Positions 18,285 through 27,441 of a stretch of 34,045 nucleotides of DNA are shown here, piece after piece. This DNA is from Syntrophomonadaceae bacterium (GTDB taxonomy: Bacteria > Bacillota > Dethiobacteria > DTU022): contig SLQM01000188.1 in the NCBI GenBank assembly GCA_007131435.1, forward strand, positions 1 through 34,045. Reading direction: 5' to 3'. A program made the translations under genes and the position numbers. How positions within the stretch are numbered: position 1 is the stretch's first letter; every line of letters begins with the position of its first letter. Below the pieces are notes generated by a model. That model did not search any database, was not told the origin of the DNA, and was given only the letters and a program-made list of their open reading frames with translations.

Positions 18285-18668
18285 ATGACCGACTGCGTAT
18301 TTTGCAACAGGGAAACACTGGATGTTGTAGCTGAAAATGACCTGGCCCTGGCTTTTTACGATGACTGCCCGGCCAGCAAGGGGCACCTGCTGGTAATCCC
18401 TAAACGCCACGTGGAAACCTATTTTGATGCCTCTGCCGATGAGCATAATGCTATCAGGGAACTCATTTTTCAGCTAAAAGCTTTTCTTGATCAAAAATAT
18501 AACCCCGATGCTTACAACATCGGGGCCAACATCGGCCATTTCGCAGGCCAAACAGTTTTTCATTTCCACATGCATATCATTCCACGCTACGAGGGAGATG
18601 TTAAAGACCCGCGCGGCGGGGTTAGAAAAGTTATTCCCACCCGCAGCTGCCATCGACATCGCAGGTAA
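18285..18668 (+). CDS. HIT-family hydrolase
   Basis: [45 protein letters not shown] (HxHxH triad). Confidence 0.93.
   Translation: MTDCVFCNRETLDVVAENDLALAFYDDCPASKGHLLVIPKRHVETYFDASADEHNAIRELIFQLKAFLDQKYNPDAYNIGANIGHFAGQTVFHFHMHIIPRYEGDVKDPRGGVRKVIPTRSCHRHRR
18503..18525 (-). terminator. Terminator-like hairpin antisense within HIT CDS
   Basis: Minus strand: CCCCGATG-TTGTAAG-CATCGGGG followed by TTATATTTTT, downstream of the YyaL-like stop. Confidence 0.5.
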
Positions 18669-20523
18669 ATTTTTTCCCTGCCTCTGAAACAGAAAAATCA
18701 AGGGCAGAGAGAAGATAGGCAAACCCGGTAGGATAGCGATCTACCCTGTCAAGCTGGGCAATAATCAGGCTAATTCCTTTTTCCTCCAGCTTGCTGTCCT
18801 GGAACATTCTACCTAGCTGCAGCAAGTTCATAGCCGCTACTGAAACTCCTGATGGAGTAGCGCCATCATAGGCCTCCGCTTTTTCGGCAAAATCACTTTC
18901 GCCTTCACTATGGGCAGCATAATTTAGAAAACCATCGCTCCTGTCAAAAAGCTCCAGCATTTTCCTGCCGAGCGTTTCAGCCTGATCAAGATACTCTTTT
19001 TCTCCACCGGCCTTGTATATTTCAAGCATCCCCCAGGCCAGGTTTGCATAGTCATCAAGGAAAGCATCAATAGCTGCTTCGCCTTCACGGTAACGCCGCA
19101 CAAGACGCCCGTCGGGCAGGGCCATCCTGTCCAAAATGAAGGAGGCAGCTTTTTTAGCCGTTTCAAGGTATTCCTTATCTTCAAGCACAACGGAGCCCCT
19201 GGCCAGGGCGGCAATTAACATTCCATTCCAGGAAGTTATAATTTTATCATCAAGAAACGGTCTTTCGCGCTTGCCGCGGGCAGATAACAGCTTCTCCCGG
19301 GCACCTTCAAGGATGGCATCTAACTCTTCAACTGTCATACCTTTTGCTTTTGCGAACTCATGATCATCATACTGCCTGTGCATAATACTTCTATTCCCCT
19401 CGAAATTGCCGTTCCCGGTAACCCCGAAATATTCATTAACCAGGATTGCCTTTTCACTGCCCAGAATACGAACTATTTCTTCAGGGCGCCAGACATAAAA
19501 AGTCCCCTCTTCACCTTCACTGTCTGCATCTTCTGCAGCATAGTAAGCCCCTTCTTCAGATTGCATATCCCTGTTAAGGTAAGAAAATATTTTTCGGGCA
19601 AACAGGGCCATTTCCGGTTCGCCGGATGCCCTGAAAGCTTCAAGCGCTGCTAAGGCTATAAGAGACTGGTCGTAGAGCATTTTTTCAAAGTGTGGGACCA
19701 GCCATTTTTCATCTACCGAATACCTGTGCAGGCCAAACCCTAACTGGTCAAAAATTCCTCCGCGGTGAATTTTTCGCAGGGTTTCTAAAACCATATCTCT
19801 TGCCTCTTGTTTTCCTGACCTCTTCCAGTAGCGCAGTAAAAATAGCAATTGATGAGGCGCTGGAAACTTGGGGGCACTACCAAAACCCCCGTAATCACTA
19901 TCATAGCTTTTCTTAAAGCTTTGATAGGCTCTATCTAAAAGATCGGCAGCCGGCAGTTCTTCTAAACTGCTTACTTTTTTTACCTGCCCACCATCATCGG
20001 CTGACATTTTTCGCAGGGCATCTACCAGTTCATCTGCTGCCTTAACCACCCTGTCACGATCTTCTTCCCAAAATTCTTTTAAACGGGGCAGTATCTCCAT
20101 TAACCCGTTTATTCCGTACCTGGAAGTTTTGGGGAAAAAAGTTCCAGCATAAAATGGTTTCTTTTCTGGGGTCAGAAATACAGTTAAAGGCCAGCCTCCC
20201 TGCCCGGTAAGCGCCTGGCATGCCGCCATGTACTTTTGATCAATATCCGGCCTTTCTTCACGGTCAACTTTTACCGGGACAAAATACTTGTTTATCAAAC
20301 CTGCTACTTCGACATCTTCAAATGAATCCTTCTCCATCACATGACACCAGTGACAGGTTGAATATCCTACACTGAGGAAAACGGGCTTATTTTCTTTCTT
20401 TGCTTTTACAAAAGCCTCTTCACCCCAGGGATACCAGTCAACGGGATTGTAAGCATGCTGAAGCAGGTATGGTGATCTTTCATTTATCAAGCGGTTTGCT
20501 TTTTTACTATTACTGCTATTCAT
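18631..20523 (-). CDS. Thioredoxin-domain protein, YyaL/SPATA20 (DUF255) family
   Basis: [75 protein letters not shown]. Confidence 0.95.
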   Translation of the reverse strand: MNSSNSKKANRLINERSPYLLQHAYNPVDWYPWGEEAFVKAKKENKPVFLSVGYSTCHWCHVMEKDSFEDVEVAGLINKYFVPVKVDREERPDIDQKYMAACQALTGQGGWPLTVFLTPEKKPFYAGTFFPKTSRYGINGLMEILPRLKEFWEEDRDRVVKAADELVDALRKMSADDGGQVKKVSSLEELPAADLLDRAYQSFKKSYDSDYGGFGSAPKFPAPHQLLFLLRYWKRSGKQEARDMVLETLRKIHRGGIFDQLGFGLHRYSVDEKWLVPHFEKMLYDQSLIALAALEAFRASGEPEMALFARKIFSYLNRDMQSEEGAYYAAEDADSEGEEGTFYVWRPEEIVRILGSEKAILVNEYFGVTGNGNFEGNRSIMHRQYDDHEFAKAKGMTVEELDAILEGAREKLLSARGKRERPFLDDKIITSWNGMLIAALARGSVVLEDKEYLETAKKAASFILDRMALPDGRLVRRYREGEAAIDAFLDDYANLAWGMLEIYKAGGEKEYLDQAETLGRKMLELFDRSDGFLNYAAHSEGESDFAEKAEAYDGATPSGVSVAAMNLLQLGRMFQDSKLEEKGISLIIAQLDRVDRYPTGFAYLLSALDFSVSEAGKKFTCDVDGSCGWE

Positions 20524-20796
20524 TATTTAGCAACTCCTATTATTTAGACTTAATTTATAGAAACTATCTATTTAGTACATTCCCATAAAATTTTTATAAT
20601 ATTTCCTATAGACTTAGTATATTATAGCACATTATCAACTTTAAAAAAAGTGATCAAAATATGCAGTTTTTCGCAAATAAAAAAGAGGGTTTTGAGGTAT
20701 AATAATTAATAATAGTTGTCACCCGCTTGACTTCAGAATTCTTACTCACATACCAGAAGGCGGTTCTGATCACAATAATCACCTGGAGAGATTTTA

Positions 20797-22995
20797 TTGT
20801 ATCGCTTAACGAGGAACCTTTACATGCTTTCTTTTATAACAATCATTATCCTCTTCAGCGGATGGTATTATCAGCATTATTCAACTAACAGAAGCATGCA
20901 TGAAAATGCCAGGAACATGGCAGAACTATCAGCCAAATCTATCAGCGATGACATTAGTGGCTACCTGACTGTTCAAGCAAGGTTAATAGAAGCTGCTGCA
21001 ATATTTATTTCACTTAACCAGTGGGATGATGATCAGATTTTTGCATACCTGAATTCACTTTTAGAAACAAGTGACCATTTTGTTTCAATTTATTTTGGGA
21101 CTACCGATAACAGCATGATTAATGCCAATGGCTGGAAAACTCCGGCAGGGTTTGACTTAAGCCAAAGGTCTTGGTACATAAAAGCACAAGAGCATGGACA
21201 GACCGTTTTTACTGAAGCATTCATTAATGCCAGTCTTGATAAAATTATTGTCACTGTAGCCTGCCCCGTATACTTCCAGCAGGATCAATTCGCCGGAGTG
21301 GTGGGTGGAGATATTTATATGTCCACTATTACTGAAATTGTCACAGAACGCAACGGCAGCAATGCCGGGTTTGCATTTCTTGTTGATATCAGGGGTAATA
21401 TATTAGCCCACCCTGAGATTGAATATAGCCCCGGTACTGATTTTATAAAAATTTCAGACTACTACAGCGAATATGCTGCACTTAATGGGAACAGCAAGCT
21501 GGATGAGTACACCATCCTGGTAGATGAACAGGAAGGTTATCTCTCCTACTTGCCTGTCAGTGATACTGACTGGTATCTTGCTTCATTTATGCCTTACAGT
21601 GATTTAGCTCCTGCAGTTGATCAAATGACTGTTAAAGCAGTAATGGCCGGCATTGCTATTGTGCTGGTCTTCATGCTTTTTGTTCTTTATTCGCACTTAT
21701 ATGTTTACAGGCCTTTGCTAATTTTTGAAAATAACTTAAAAAAAATAAATGTGGAAGCAGATCCCTCTTACAGGCTCCCTGTCAATAAAAACAGTGAACT
21801 ATCAACCCTTGGAAATTCTATCAATAATGTGCTACAAAAGGTACAAAGCTACCTTACCACCCTGGAGGAAAAAGAAAAATCGCTAAAAAAAGCCAACAGG
21901 GAGTTAAAAACATTAATTGAACAGTTAAGTACTGCCGAAGAAGCTCTTGACTACAGCGAAGAAAGACTATACTACCTCAGTTACCATGACCAGCTGACAG
22001 GCCTCTACAATCGCTTCTTTTTTGAAGCAAAACTGAGGTATCTCAGCCAGAAGCCAGAATACCCAGTAACAATTATATCCGCTGATATTGATGGCTTAAA
22101 GCTGATTAATGATACTATCGGTCAGAGCGCAGGAAACAGCCTGCTCAAAGCATGTGCAAATCTTATCAGCGATGCGCTTGACGGTGAGGGAATACTGGCC
22201 CGGGTAGGAGGAGACGAGTTTTCAGTAATTCTACCGCTTGTCAACAAGGAAGAGGGCGAAAGAGTGGCCCGCCAGATTCGCTACCAGCTTTATCTTTACA
22301 ACCAGGAACATGTTAACTTACCTCTCAGCCTTTCTCTTGGCGTTGCCACGGCAGAAAACAGCAGCACTTCCTTGAAACTTCTTTTCAAACTGGCTGATGA
22401 TCAAATGTTCAAGAACAAGCTGCATCGTAGTAAAAGCGCCCGCAATGGTATTGTTCAAAGCTTGATTAGAACTCTGGCTGAAAGAGATTTTTTCACTGAA
22501 GGCCATGCTGTCAGACTTGAAAAGTTATGCCTGAAGGTTGGTGAAAAAATGGGGTTATCATCACGACAACTTTCCGACCTGGCACTGCTGGCCCAGGTAC
22601 ATGACCTGGGAAAGGTGGGAATACCGGATAAAATTCTCTTTAAATCAGGACCTTTAAGTGAAGAAGAGTGGCAGCTTATGAAGGAACACTCTGAAAAAGG
22701 ATACCGCATTGCATCTTCGTCCACCGATATGCAGGATGTTGCTGAGCTAATTTTGAAGCACCACGAAAACTGGGATGGCAGTGGCTATCCTTTAGGGCTT
22801 AAAGGTGAGGTAATACCTGTTGAATGCCGTATTTTTGCAGTTATAGATGCCTATGATGCCATGACAAATGAACGACCATATAAAAAATCTTTAAGTCATG
22901 AGGAAGCTATTCAAGAACTGGAAGCTTGCGCTGGAAACCAGTTTGATCCCAATATTGTGAAGGTATTTGTTCAACTTTTGACTAATAGACATTAA
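20797..22995 (+). CDS. dCache sensor with GGDEF and HD-GYP domains (c-di-GMP signalling)
   Basis: Two TMs flanking a Cache-like domain; HDQLTGLYNR...ILARVGGDEFSVILPL; HDLGKVGIPDKIL...HHENWDGSGYPLGLKGE; TTG start with GGAGAG Shine-Dalgarno. Confidence 0.93.
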   Translation: MYRLTRNLYMLSFITIIILFSGWYYQHYSTNRSMHENARNMAELSAKSISDDISGYLTVQARLIEAAAIFISLNQWDDDQIFAYLNSLLETSDHFVSIYFGTTDNSMINANGWKTPAGFDLSQRSWYIKAQEHGQTVFTEAFINASLDKIIVTVACPVYFQQDQFAGVVGGDIYMSTITEIVTERNGSNAGFAFLVDIRGNILAHPEIEYSPGTDFIKISDYYSEYAALNGNSKLDEYTILVDEQEGYLSYLPVSDTDWYLASFMPYSDLAPAVDQMTVKAVMAGIAIVLVFMLFVLYSHLYVYRPLLIFENNLKKINVEADPSYRLPVNKNSELSTLGNSINNVLQKVQSYLTTLEEKEKSLKKANRELKTLIEQLSTAEEALDYSEERLYYLSYHDQLTGLYNRFFFEAKLRYLSQKPEYPVTIISADIDGLKLINDTIGQSAGNSLLKACANLISDALDGEGILARVGGDEFSVILPLVNKEEGERVARQIRYQLYLYNQEHVNLPLSLSLGVATAENSSTSLKLLFKLADDQMFKNKLHRSKSARNGIVQSLIRTLAERDFFTEGHAVRLEKLCLKVGEKMGLSSRQLSDLALLAQVHDLGKVGIPDKILFKSGPLSEEEWQLMKEHSEKGYRIASSSTDMQDVAELILKHHENWDGSGYPLGLKGEVIPVECRIFAVIDAYDAMTNERPYKKSLSHEEAIQELEACAGNQFDPNIVKVFVQLLTNRH

Positions 22996-23068
22996 GAAAA
23001 CAATGATGGTTATACGGCCCTTATAATATGTCATAATAATATTCGGAGTTATTAATTCAGAAAGTTCA

Positions 23069-23089
23069 CCAGTAACCAAAAGTTACTGG
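23069..23089. repeat. Inverted repeat, possible terminator of the HD-GYP gene
   Basis: CCAGTAAC-CAAAA-GTTACTGG, no clear T-run. Confidence 0.45.
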
Positions 23090-23107
23090 GTTCACATTGA
23101 AGCAAAA

Positions 23108-23130
23108 GGGCAGGGATACAACCCCTGCCC
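23108..23130 (-). terminator. Intrinsic terminator of the ZIP transporter gene
   Basis: GGGCAGGG-N7-CCCTGCCC; minus strand followed by TTTTGCTT. Confidence 0.75.
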
Positions 23131-23141
23131 TGGTCATGTAT

Positions 23142-23906
23142 TTAAATAACAGACAAGAGCAAGATACCGGCGATTGTGCCGAAAACGGCTCCAAAAGTTC
23201 CTGAATAACCCTTTTCCGAATTTTGGGCACCCGGGATCAGCTCACCAAAAATAATATACAACATGGCTCCCCCGGCAAATCCAAGAGCCAGGGATAAGAA
23301 AAAGGGCGAGACAGCGCCGATGCTGGCACCGATGAAAGCGCCCAGCCCCATGGGAACACCGGCCATTGCCGTGTAAAGTAATATGCCACGCAGGCGCATT
23401 CCGCCTGCGCACAGGGGGCAGGCCATGGCGATGCCCTCGGGTATATTATGCAGTGCAATTGTAACTGCCAGGGTAAATCCTAAAGCCGGCGAAGCCACGT
23501 AACTTGCCCCGATAGCTATCCCTTCGGGCAGGTTATGCATGGCAATTCCCAACCCCAGTATAGTCCCGGCCCTCAGAAAACGGGACATTTCCTCTGTTGC
23601 TTCAAAAAAGTGAAAGTGGGGCATTTTTAAATCAAGGAGCAGGATAAATAATGCGCCAACCACAAGCCCGGTAAAAGCCAAAAAGAAGTTACCGGCCTCA
23701 ATTGATTCAGGCAGTAGGTCGGTAAGCACTATCGCCAGCATAATACCCCCGGCGAATCCCAGGATAAACCCGAGCACAGCCTTACTCGGCTGCCTGAAAA
23801 AGAGCGAAATAAAAGCTCCTGAACCGGTTCCGATAACCCCGGCCCCCAGGCCAATTAGAGTAATCTGTAAAATATCGTTCATTTTTTCAATCCCCCTATA
23901 ATACAA
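23142..23906 (-). CDS. ZIP-family metal transporter
   Basis: GIAMHNLPEGIAIGASY and ALHNIPEGIAMACPL (HNxPEG motifs). Confidence 0.94.
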   Translation of the reverse strand: MYYRGIEKMNDILQITLIGLGAGVIGTGSGAFISLFFRQPSKAVLGFILGFAGGIMLAIVLTDLLPESIEAGNFFLAFTGLVVGALFILLLDLKMPHFHFFEATEEMSRFLRAGTILGLGIAMHNLPEGIAIGASYVASPALGFTLAVTIALHNIPEGIAMACPLCAGGMRLRGILLYTAMAGVPMGLGAFIGASIGAVSPFFLSLALGFAGGAMLYIIFGELIPGAQNSEKGYSGTFGAVFGTIAGILLLSVI

Positions 23907-24256
23907 TCCTTACAACTGCTGATTATACACAAACAATAGTTAGTTGTAAATAACTTTTTTCAGATAAGTTGTTAATAAATCTTAAAATCCATTCCACAAA
24001 AATGCCTTTTTCTAAGCTTATACTAAAACGGTATTATATATGGGAGGTAAAAAATGAAAACTAAAATTTTGGCCATAGCACTTTCCGGGTTTCTTATTTA
24101 ATCAATTTCAAATCAATTTCAATAACACCCATTTATGAAGGATTGTCAATGATATTATAGCATTATCAGTGAATACCTGTTGAGGGTCCAGCGGCAAACG
24201 CTGCTGTTTTGACGAGCGGTTTGAACTGAAATTGCAAACAACTCCTTTCAGGCACT

Positions 24257-25093
24257 TTAACTATTTTCCTTTGGCGCAGACGGATAGACCGGGCCGGGAC
24301 TGTATTCCACGCTTGGCCTGGAGGTTCGCGGTTGCGGGAACATGCTCATCAGGCTGTATATTTCGCCCGGCATATCGGTATTAACATTGATGCCCATTTC
24401 GGCAATCTGGTCTACATCGATTGGGTAATCGTGGGTCCAGGTTCCCTGGGTCAACTTGTCTGCTGTCGTCTCTGCCTTTTCATCATCCATGTGCTTGGCT
24501 AGCAGCTTTTGAACGGTTATTTTAACTTGCTGTAGGGCTTTGCCTGCCACATCGGCCAGGATAACTGTCTGGTCGTCAATATCCTTGATCGGCTTAGTTT
24601 CCATTACCTTGATCAGCGAGGCGGCGGGGTACTGTCCCAACTGGGGGTCGAGGGGACCTAAAACAGCGTTCTGATCCATTACCAGTTCATCAGCAGCAAG
24701 GGCTATTAAGGTGCCTCCTGACATGGAATAGTGGGGCACAAAAACGGTCACCTTGCCTTCATGACGCAGAAGCGCTTCCGCGATCTGTTCAGATGCTAAT
24801 ACCAGGCCACCGGGGGTATGGATAATTAAATCAATTGGGCAGTCTTTACAGGTAAGGCGAATAGCCGTTAAAACCTGTTCGGAATCTTCGATATTGATGT
24901 AGCGGGTTAACGGAATGCCAAGAATGCTTAAAGCTTCCTGGCGGTGGATAAGAGTGATTACCCTGCTTCCGCGCTTTTTTTCAAGCTCAACCATCTTGCG
25001 GGTGCGCGCCGAGCGCAGCAACTGCTGCTGCAGGTAGGGTGTTAAAGCAGAGATGATGATAAATATCCAGAACAACTGAGACAGGTTTTCCAA
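24257..25093 (-). CDS. SDH/ClpP-fold membrane serine protease (SppA-like)
   Basis: N-terminal TM; IDLIIHTPGGLVLASEQIAEAL, HYSMSGGTLIALAADELVMDQNAVLGPLDPQLG. Confidence 0.88.
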   Translation of the reverse strand: MENLSQLFWIFIIISALTPYLQQQLLRSARTRKMVELEKKRGSRVITLIHRQEALSILGIPLTRYINIEDSEQVLTAIRLTCKDCPIDLIIHTPGGLVLASEQIAEALLRHEGKVTVFVPHYSMSGGTLIALAADELVMDQNAVLGPLDPQLGQYPAASLIKVMETKPIKDIDDQTVILADVAGKALQQVKITVQKLLAKHMDDEKAETTADKLTQGTWTHDYPIDVDQIAEMGINVNTDMPGEIYSLMSMFPQPRTSRPSVEYSPGPVYPSAPKENS

Positions 25094-25162
25094 TTCAACT
25101 CACTCCTTATACTTTTCACTGCACCAAGTCAATAGTCATGCCAGCCCATTCCAAAGAATGCG

Positions 25163-25840
25163 CTAACAGTAATCGCGCCAGCACTCCCAGAAGGGATCTG
25201 CCTTGTAGATCCTCTTGGGGCGCAGGAATAATACTAACACCAACCCTAAAAAGAAGCCGCCGATATGGGCCCACCAGGCAATGCCTGCCACATCGATAAA
25301 AACATAGAAAAACTGCAGAATAATCCAGTAGCCGAGGTAGATGGGAACAGGTAGCCAGAAGAAAAAAAATATAAATGGTGGAATGATTGTTAAAACACGT
25401 GCTCCAGGGAAGAGCAGCAGGTAAGCCCCGAGTATTCCTGAAACTGCCCCGGAAGCACCAACCATGGGGATAATGCTATCAGGAAGAGCAAATCCCTGGG
25501 TCAGCGCTGCTGCCACGCCGGATAGCAGGTAGAGCAGCGTAAATTTACGAAAACCCAGGCGCCCTTCCACCGCCGGGCCGAAAACCCACAAAAACCAAAC
25601 GTTGCTCAAGAGGTGCATAAACGAGCCGTGCACGAACATGCTCGAAAATATGGTGTAGAATTCACCCACCGGGTTCTGAAAAAAAGCGTAAGGGATGAAG
25701 CCAAAAGCATAAAAAATATCGGCTTGCAGTTCGATACCCAGGGAAAACTGGTAAAAGAAAACAAGGCCGTTTAAAACAATCAGGCCAATTGTAGCTATAG
25801 TGGCGCCATGATAAGTTATGGTATCGCGCAGGGGAAACAT
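25163..25840 (-). CDS. Rhomboid-family intramembrane serine protease
   Basis: FVHGSFMHLLSNVWFLWVFG, MVGASGAVSGILGAY (GxSG), WWAHIGGFFLGL. Confidence 0.94.
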   Translation of the reverse strand: MFPLRDTITYHGATIATIGLIVLNGLVFFYQFSLGIELQADIFYAFGFIPYAFFQNPVGEFYTIFSSMFVHGSFMHLLSNVWFLWVFGPAVEGRLGFRKFTLLYLLSGVAAALTQGFALPDSIIPMVGASGAVSGILGAYLLLFPGARVLTIIPPFIFFFFWLPVPIYLGYWIILQFFYVFIDVAGIAWWAHIGGFFLGLVLVLFLRPKRIYKADPFWECWRDYC

Positions 25841-25981
25841 TTAAAGGGACCTGCCTTTCTATTGCACTTTAAAAGCCTAACGATTTTTATTATATCATAA
25901 TGCCCTACTGGGAGATAATGATCGAAGGAAAGATATAAGTCAATAGATTTGTGATATGATATAGCAAACTTTATAAACAGT

Positions 25982-26072
25982 CCTTCCTCGGCAGGGAGGG
26001 CAGTTTTTTGTATACTGTGACAGGAGCAATCTTCTTGATGAGAATATTCCCCCATCGGAAGAATGTCTCCTG
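25982..26072 (+). other. Structured intergenic element (terminator-like hairpin plus long imperfect hairpin), function unknown
   Basis: CCTTCCT-CGGC-AGGGAGG then GCAGTTTTTT; then CAGGAG..TCTTCTTGATG-loop-CATCGGAAGA..CTCCTG. Confidence 0.45.
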
Positions 26073-26134
26073 AATGAACAATAAGGTGACATCTGTGAAT
26101 CACCAGTAATAGAAAGAATCTTATTTAAAGGGGT

Positions 26135-27382
26135 TTGAACAATATCTTTAGTTTTGTCTTAGAAATAGCTCTGCTTTTTGCCCTGGGCTTAATCGGCTGG
26201 TTCCTTCTATCCTTAGTCCGCATGCCTGCATCAGAGGTTTTAGGGCCAGCCCTGCTGATCGGGGCTCTGAGGGTAATGGAAATTGACCTGCCCACTTCTC
26301 CCGGCTTCCTCTTCCAGGGCGCACAGGTAGTAATCGGTATTTTTGTCGGTTCCATGCTGACCAGGGGTACCCTGCGTGAACTAAAGCCAATGGCCCTATC
26401 GGCAATGATTATAGTATCCTGGGCACTTTCTATTGTCTTCTTTATCGGTTTTGCCCTTTCCCGCTATTCCGAACTGGATCTCTACACTGCCATGCTTTCT
26501 GCCAGCATGGGTGGTCTGCCTGAGATTACAGTGATTGCCATCGCCTCGGGAGCAGGAGTGGCTGTAATCGTGATCATGCAACTACTGCGACTGCTGGGCA
26601 CCATATTTATCTTCCCGCTGGTACTGGGTCACATTGACAAAAAAGATAATATGTCAAAAAAAGAAAACTTCGGAGGCTTACCAGGAAAGACTCTTAACCG
26701 CTCTGCTTGCAAGAATGATATTGAAATTAAAAAGGATAGCAACAGAGATCTGGAAGAAAAAGCTAAAAGGGGAAAAATCAGTAATGCTGGTATAAATGCT
26801 AGTTTTATTACATATTACGAAAAGTTAACGGCTCATTTCACTTACGAAAAGCTGGCACATTTTATTTATTCCATCAGGGAGTCCTGGTTACGGGTTATCG
26901 TTACCCTGGTTATCGCTTCGGCGGGAGGTGTTCTGGTTGAGTGGATTGGGGTTCCGGCCGGCCTATTAGTTGGCTCCACCGTTTTTGTCGGCACAGCCTC
27001 TGTTCTTGGGGTACCGGTCAGCAGACTTTCAACCACTCTTTTTAACTTATTGCTGGTCTTGATCGGCATTACAATCGCCGACATCGTTACCCCTGATACT
27101 TTCGCCCCAATGGGCGAAGCAGCTTTTTTGGTACCGATCCTGCTGGCAACAGCCTTCATGTTTGCCACCTCTTTTTTAGTGGCTTGGATAATTTACCGGA
27201 TAACCAGCTGGGATTTTGCTACCAGCTTTCTGGCCGCGGCCCCGGGTGGTTTCACGGTTATGACCGCCCTGGCGATCAAGTATAACCGCGATCCCTTTAA
27301 AGTTTCGATGCTACATCTCTGCAGGCTGCTGTCGATCAACATTTTCATTCCGCTGGTCTTCATGTTTTTGATGAGGCGCTAA
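26135..27382 (+). CDS. AbrB-family (duplicated membrane domain) protein
   Basis: Two copies of a membrane domain (ASEVLGPALLIGALR...; PAGLLVGSTVFVGTA...) and AAPGGFTVMTALAIKYNRDP; TTG start. Confidence 0.85.
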   Translation: MNNIFSFVLEIALLFALGLIGWFLLSLVRMPASEVLGPALLIGALRVMEIDLPTSPGFLFQGAQVVIGIFVGSMLTRGTLRELKPMALSAMIIVSWALSIVFFIGFALSRYSELDLYTAMLSASMGGLPEITVIAIASGAGVAVIVIMQLLRLLGTIFIFPLVLGHIDKKDNMSKKENFGGLPGKTLNRSACKNDIEIKKDSNRDLEEKAKRGKISNAGINASFITYYEKLTAHFTYEKLAHFIYSIRESWLRVIVTLVIASAGGVLVEWIGVPAGLLVGSTVFVGTASVLGVPVSRLSTTLFNLLLVLIGITIADIVTPDTFAPMGEAAFLVPILLATAFMFATSFLVAWIIYRITSWDFATSFLAAAPGGFTVMTALAIKYNRDPFKVSMLHLCRLLSINIFIPLVFMFLMRR

Positions 27383-27384
27383 AA

Positions 27385-27412
27385 CGCGCCGTGAGAATAA
27401 TCTCACGGCGCG
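27385..27412. terminator. Terminator between AbrB-like and formate dehydrogenase genes
   Basis: CGCGCCGTGAGA-ATAA-TCTCACGGCGCG, perfect 12-bp stem; minus strand followed by TTTT. Confidence 0.8.
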
Positions 27413-27441
27413 CATTAATAATCACTCCCGATAACCAACAC

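Noticed and set aside
24189-24210. CAGCG-GCAAA-CGCTG hairpin then CTGTTTT
   Set aside because: Short stem without a neighbouring gene end on the plus strand; too weak to call
25816-26103. 95-aa minus-strand ORF
   Set aside because: Covers the structured intergenic element and rhomboid start; no Shine-Dalgarno or protein family pattern
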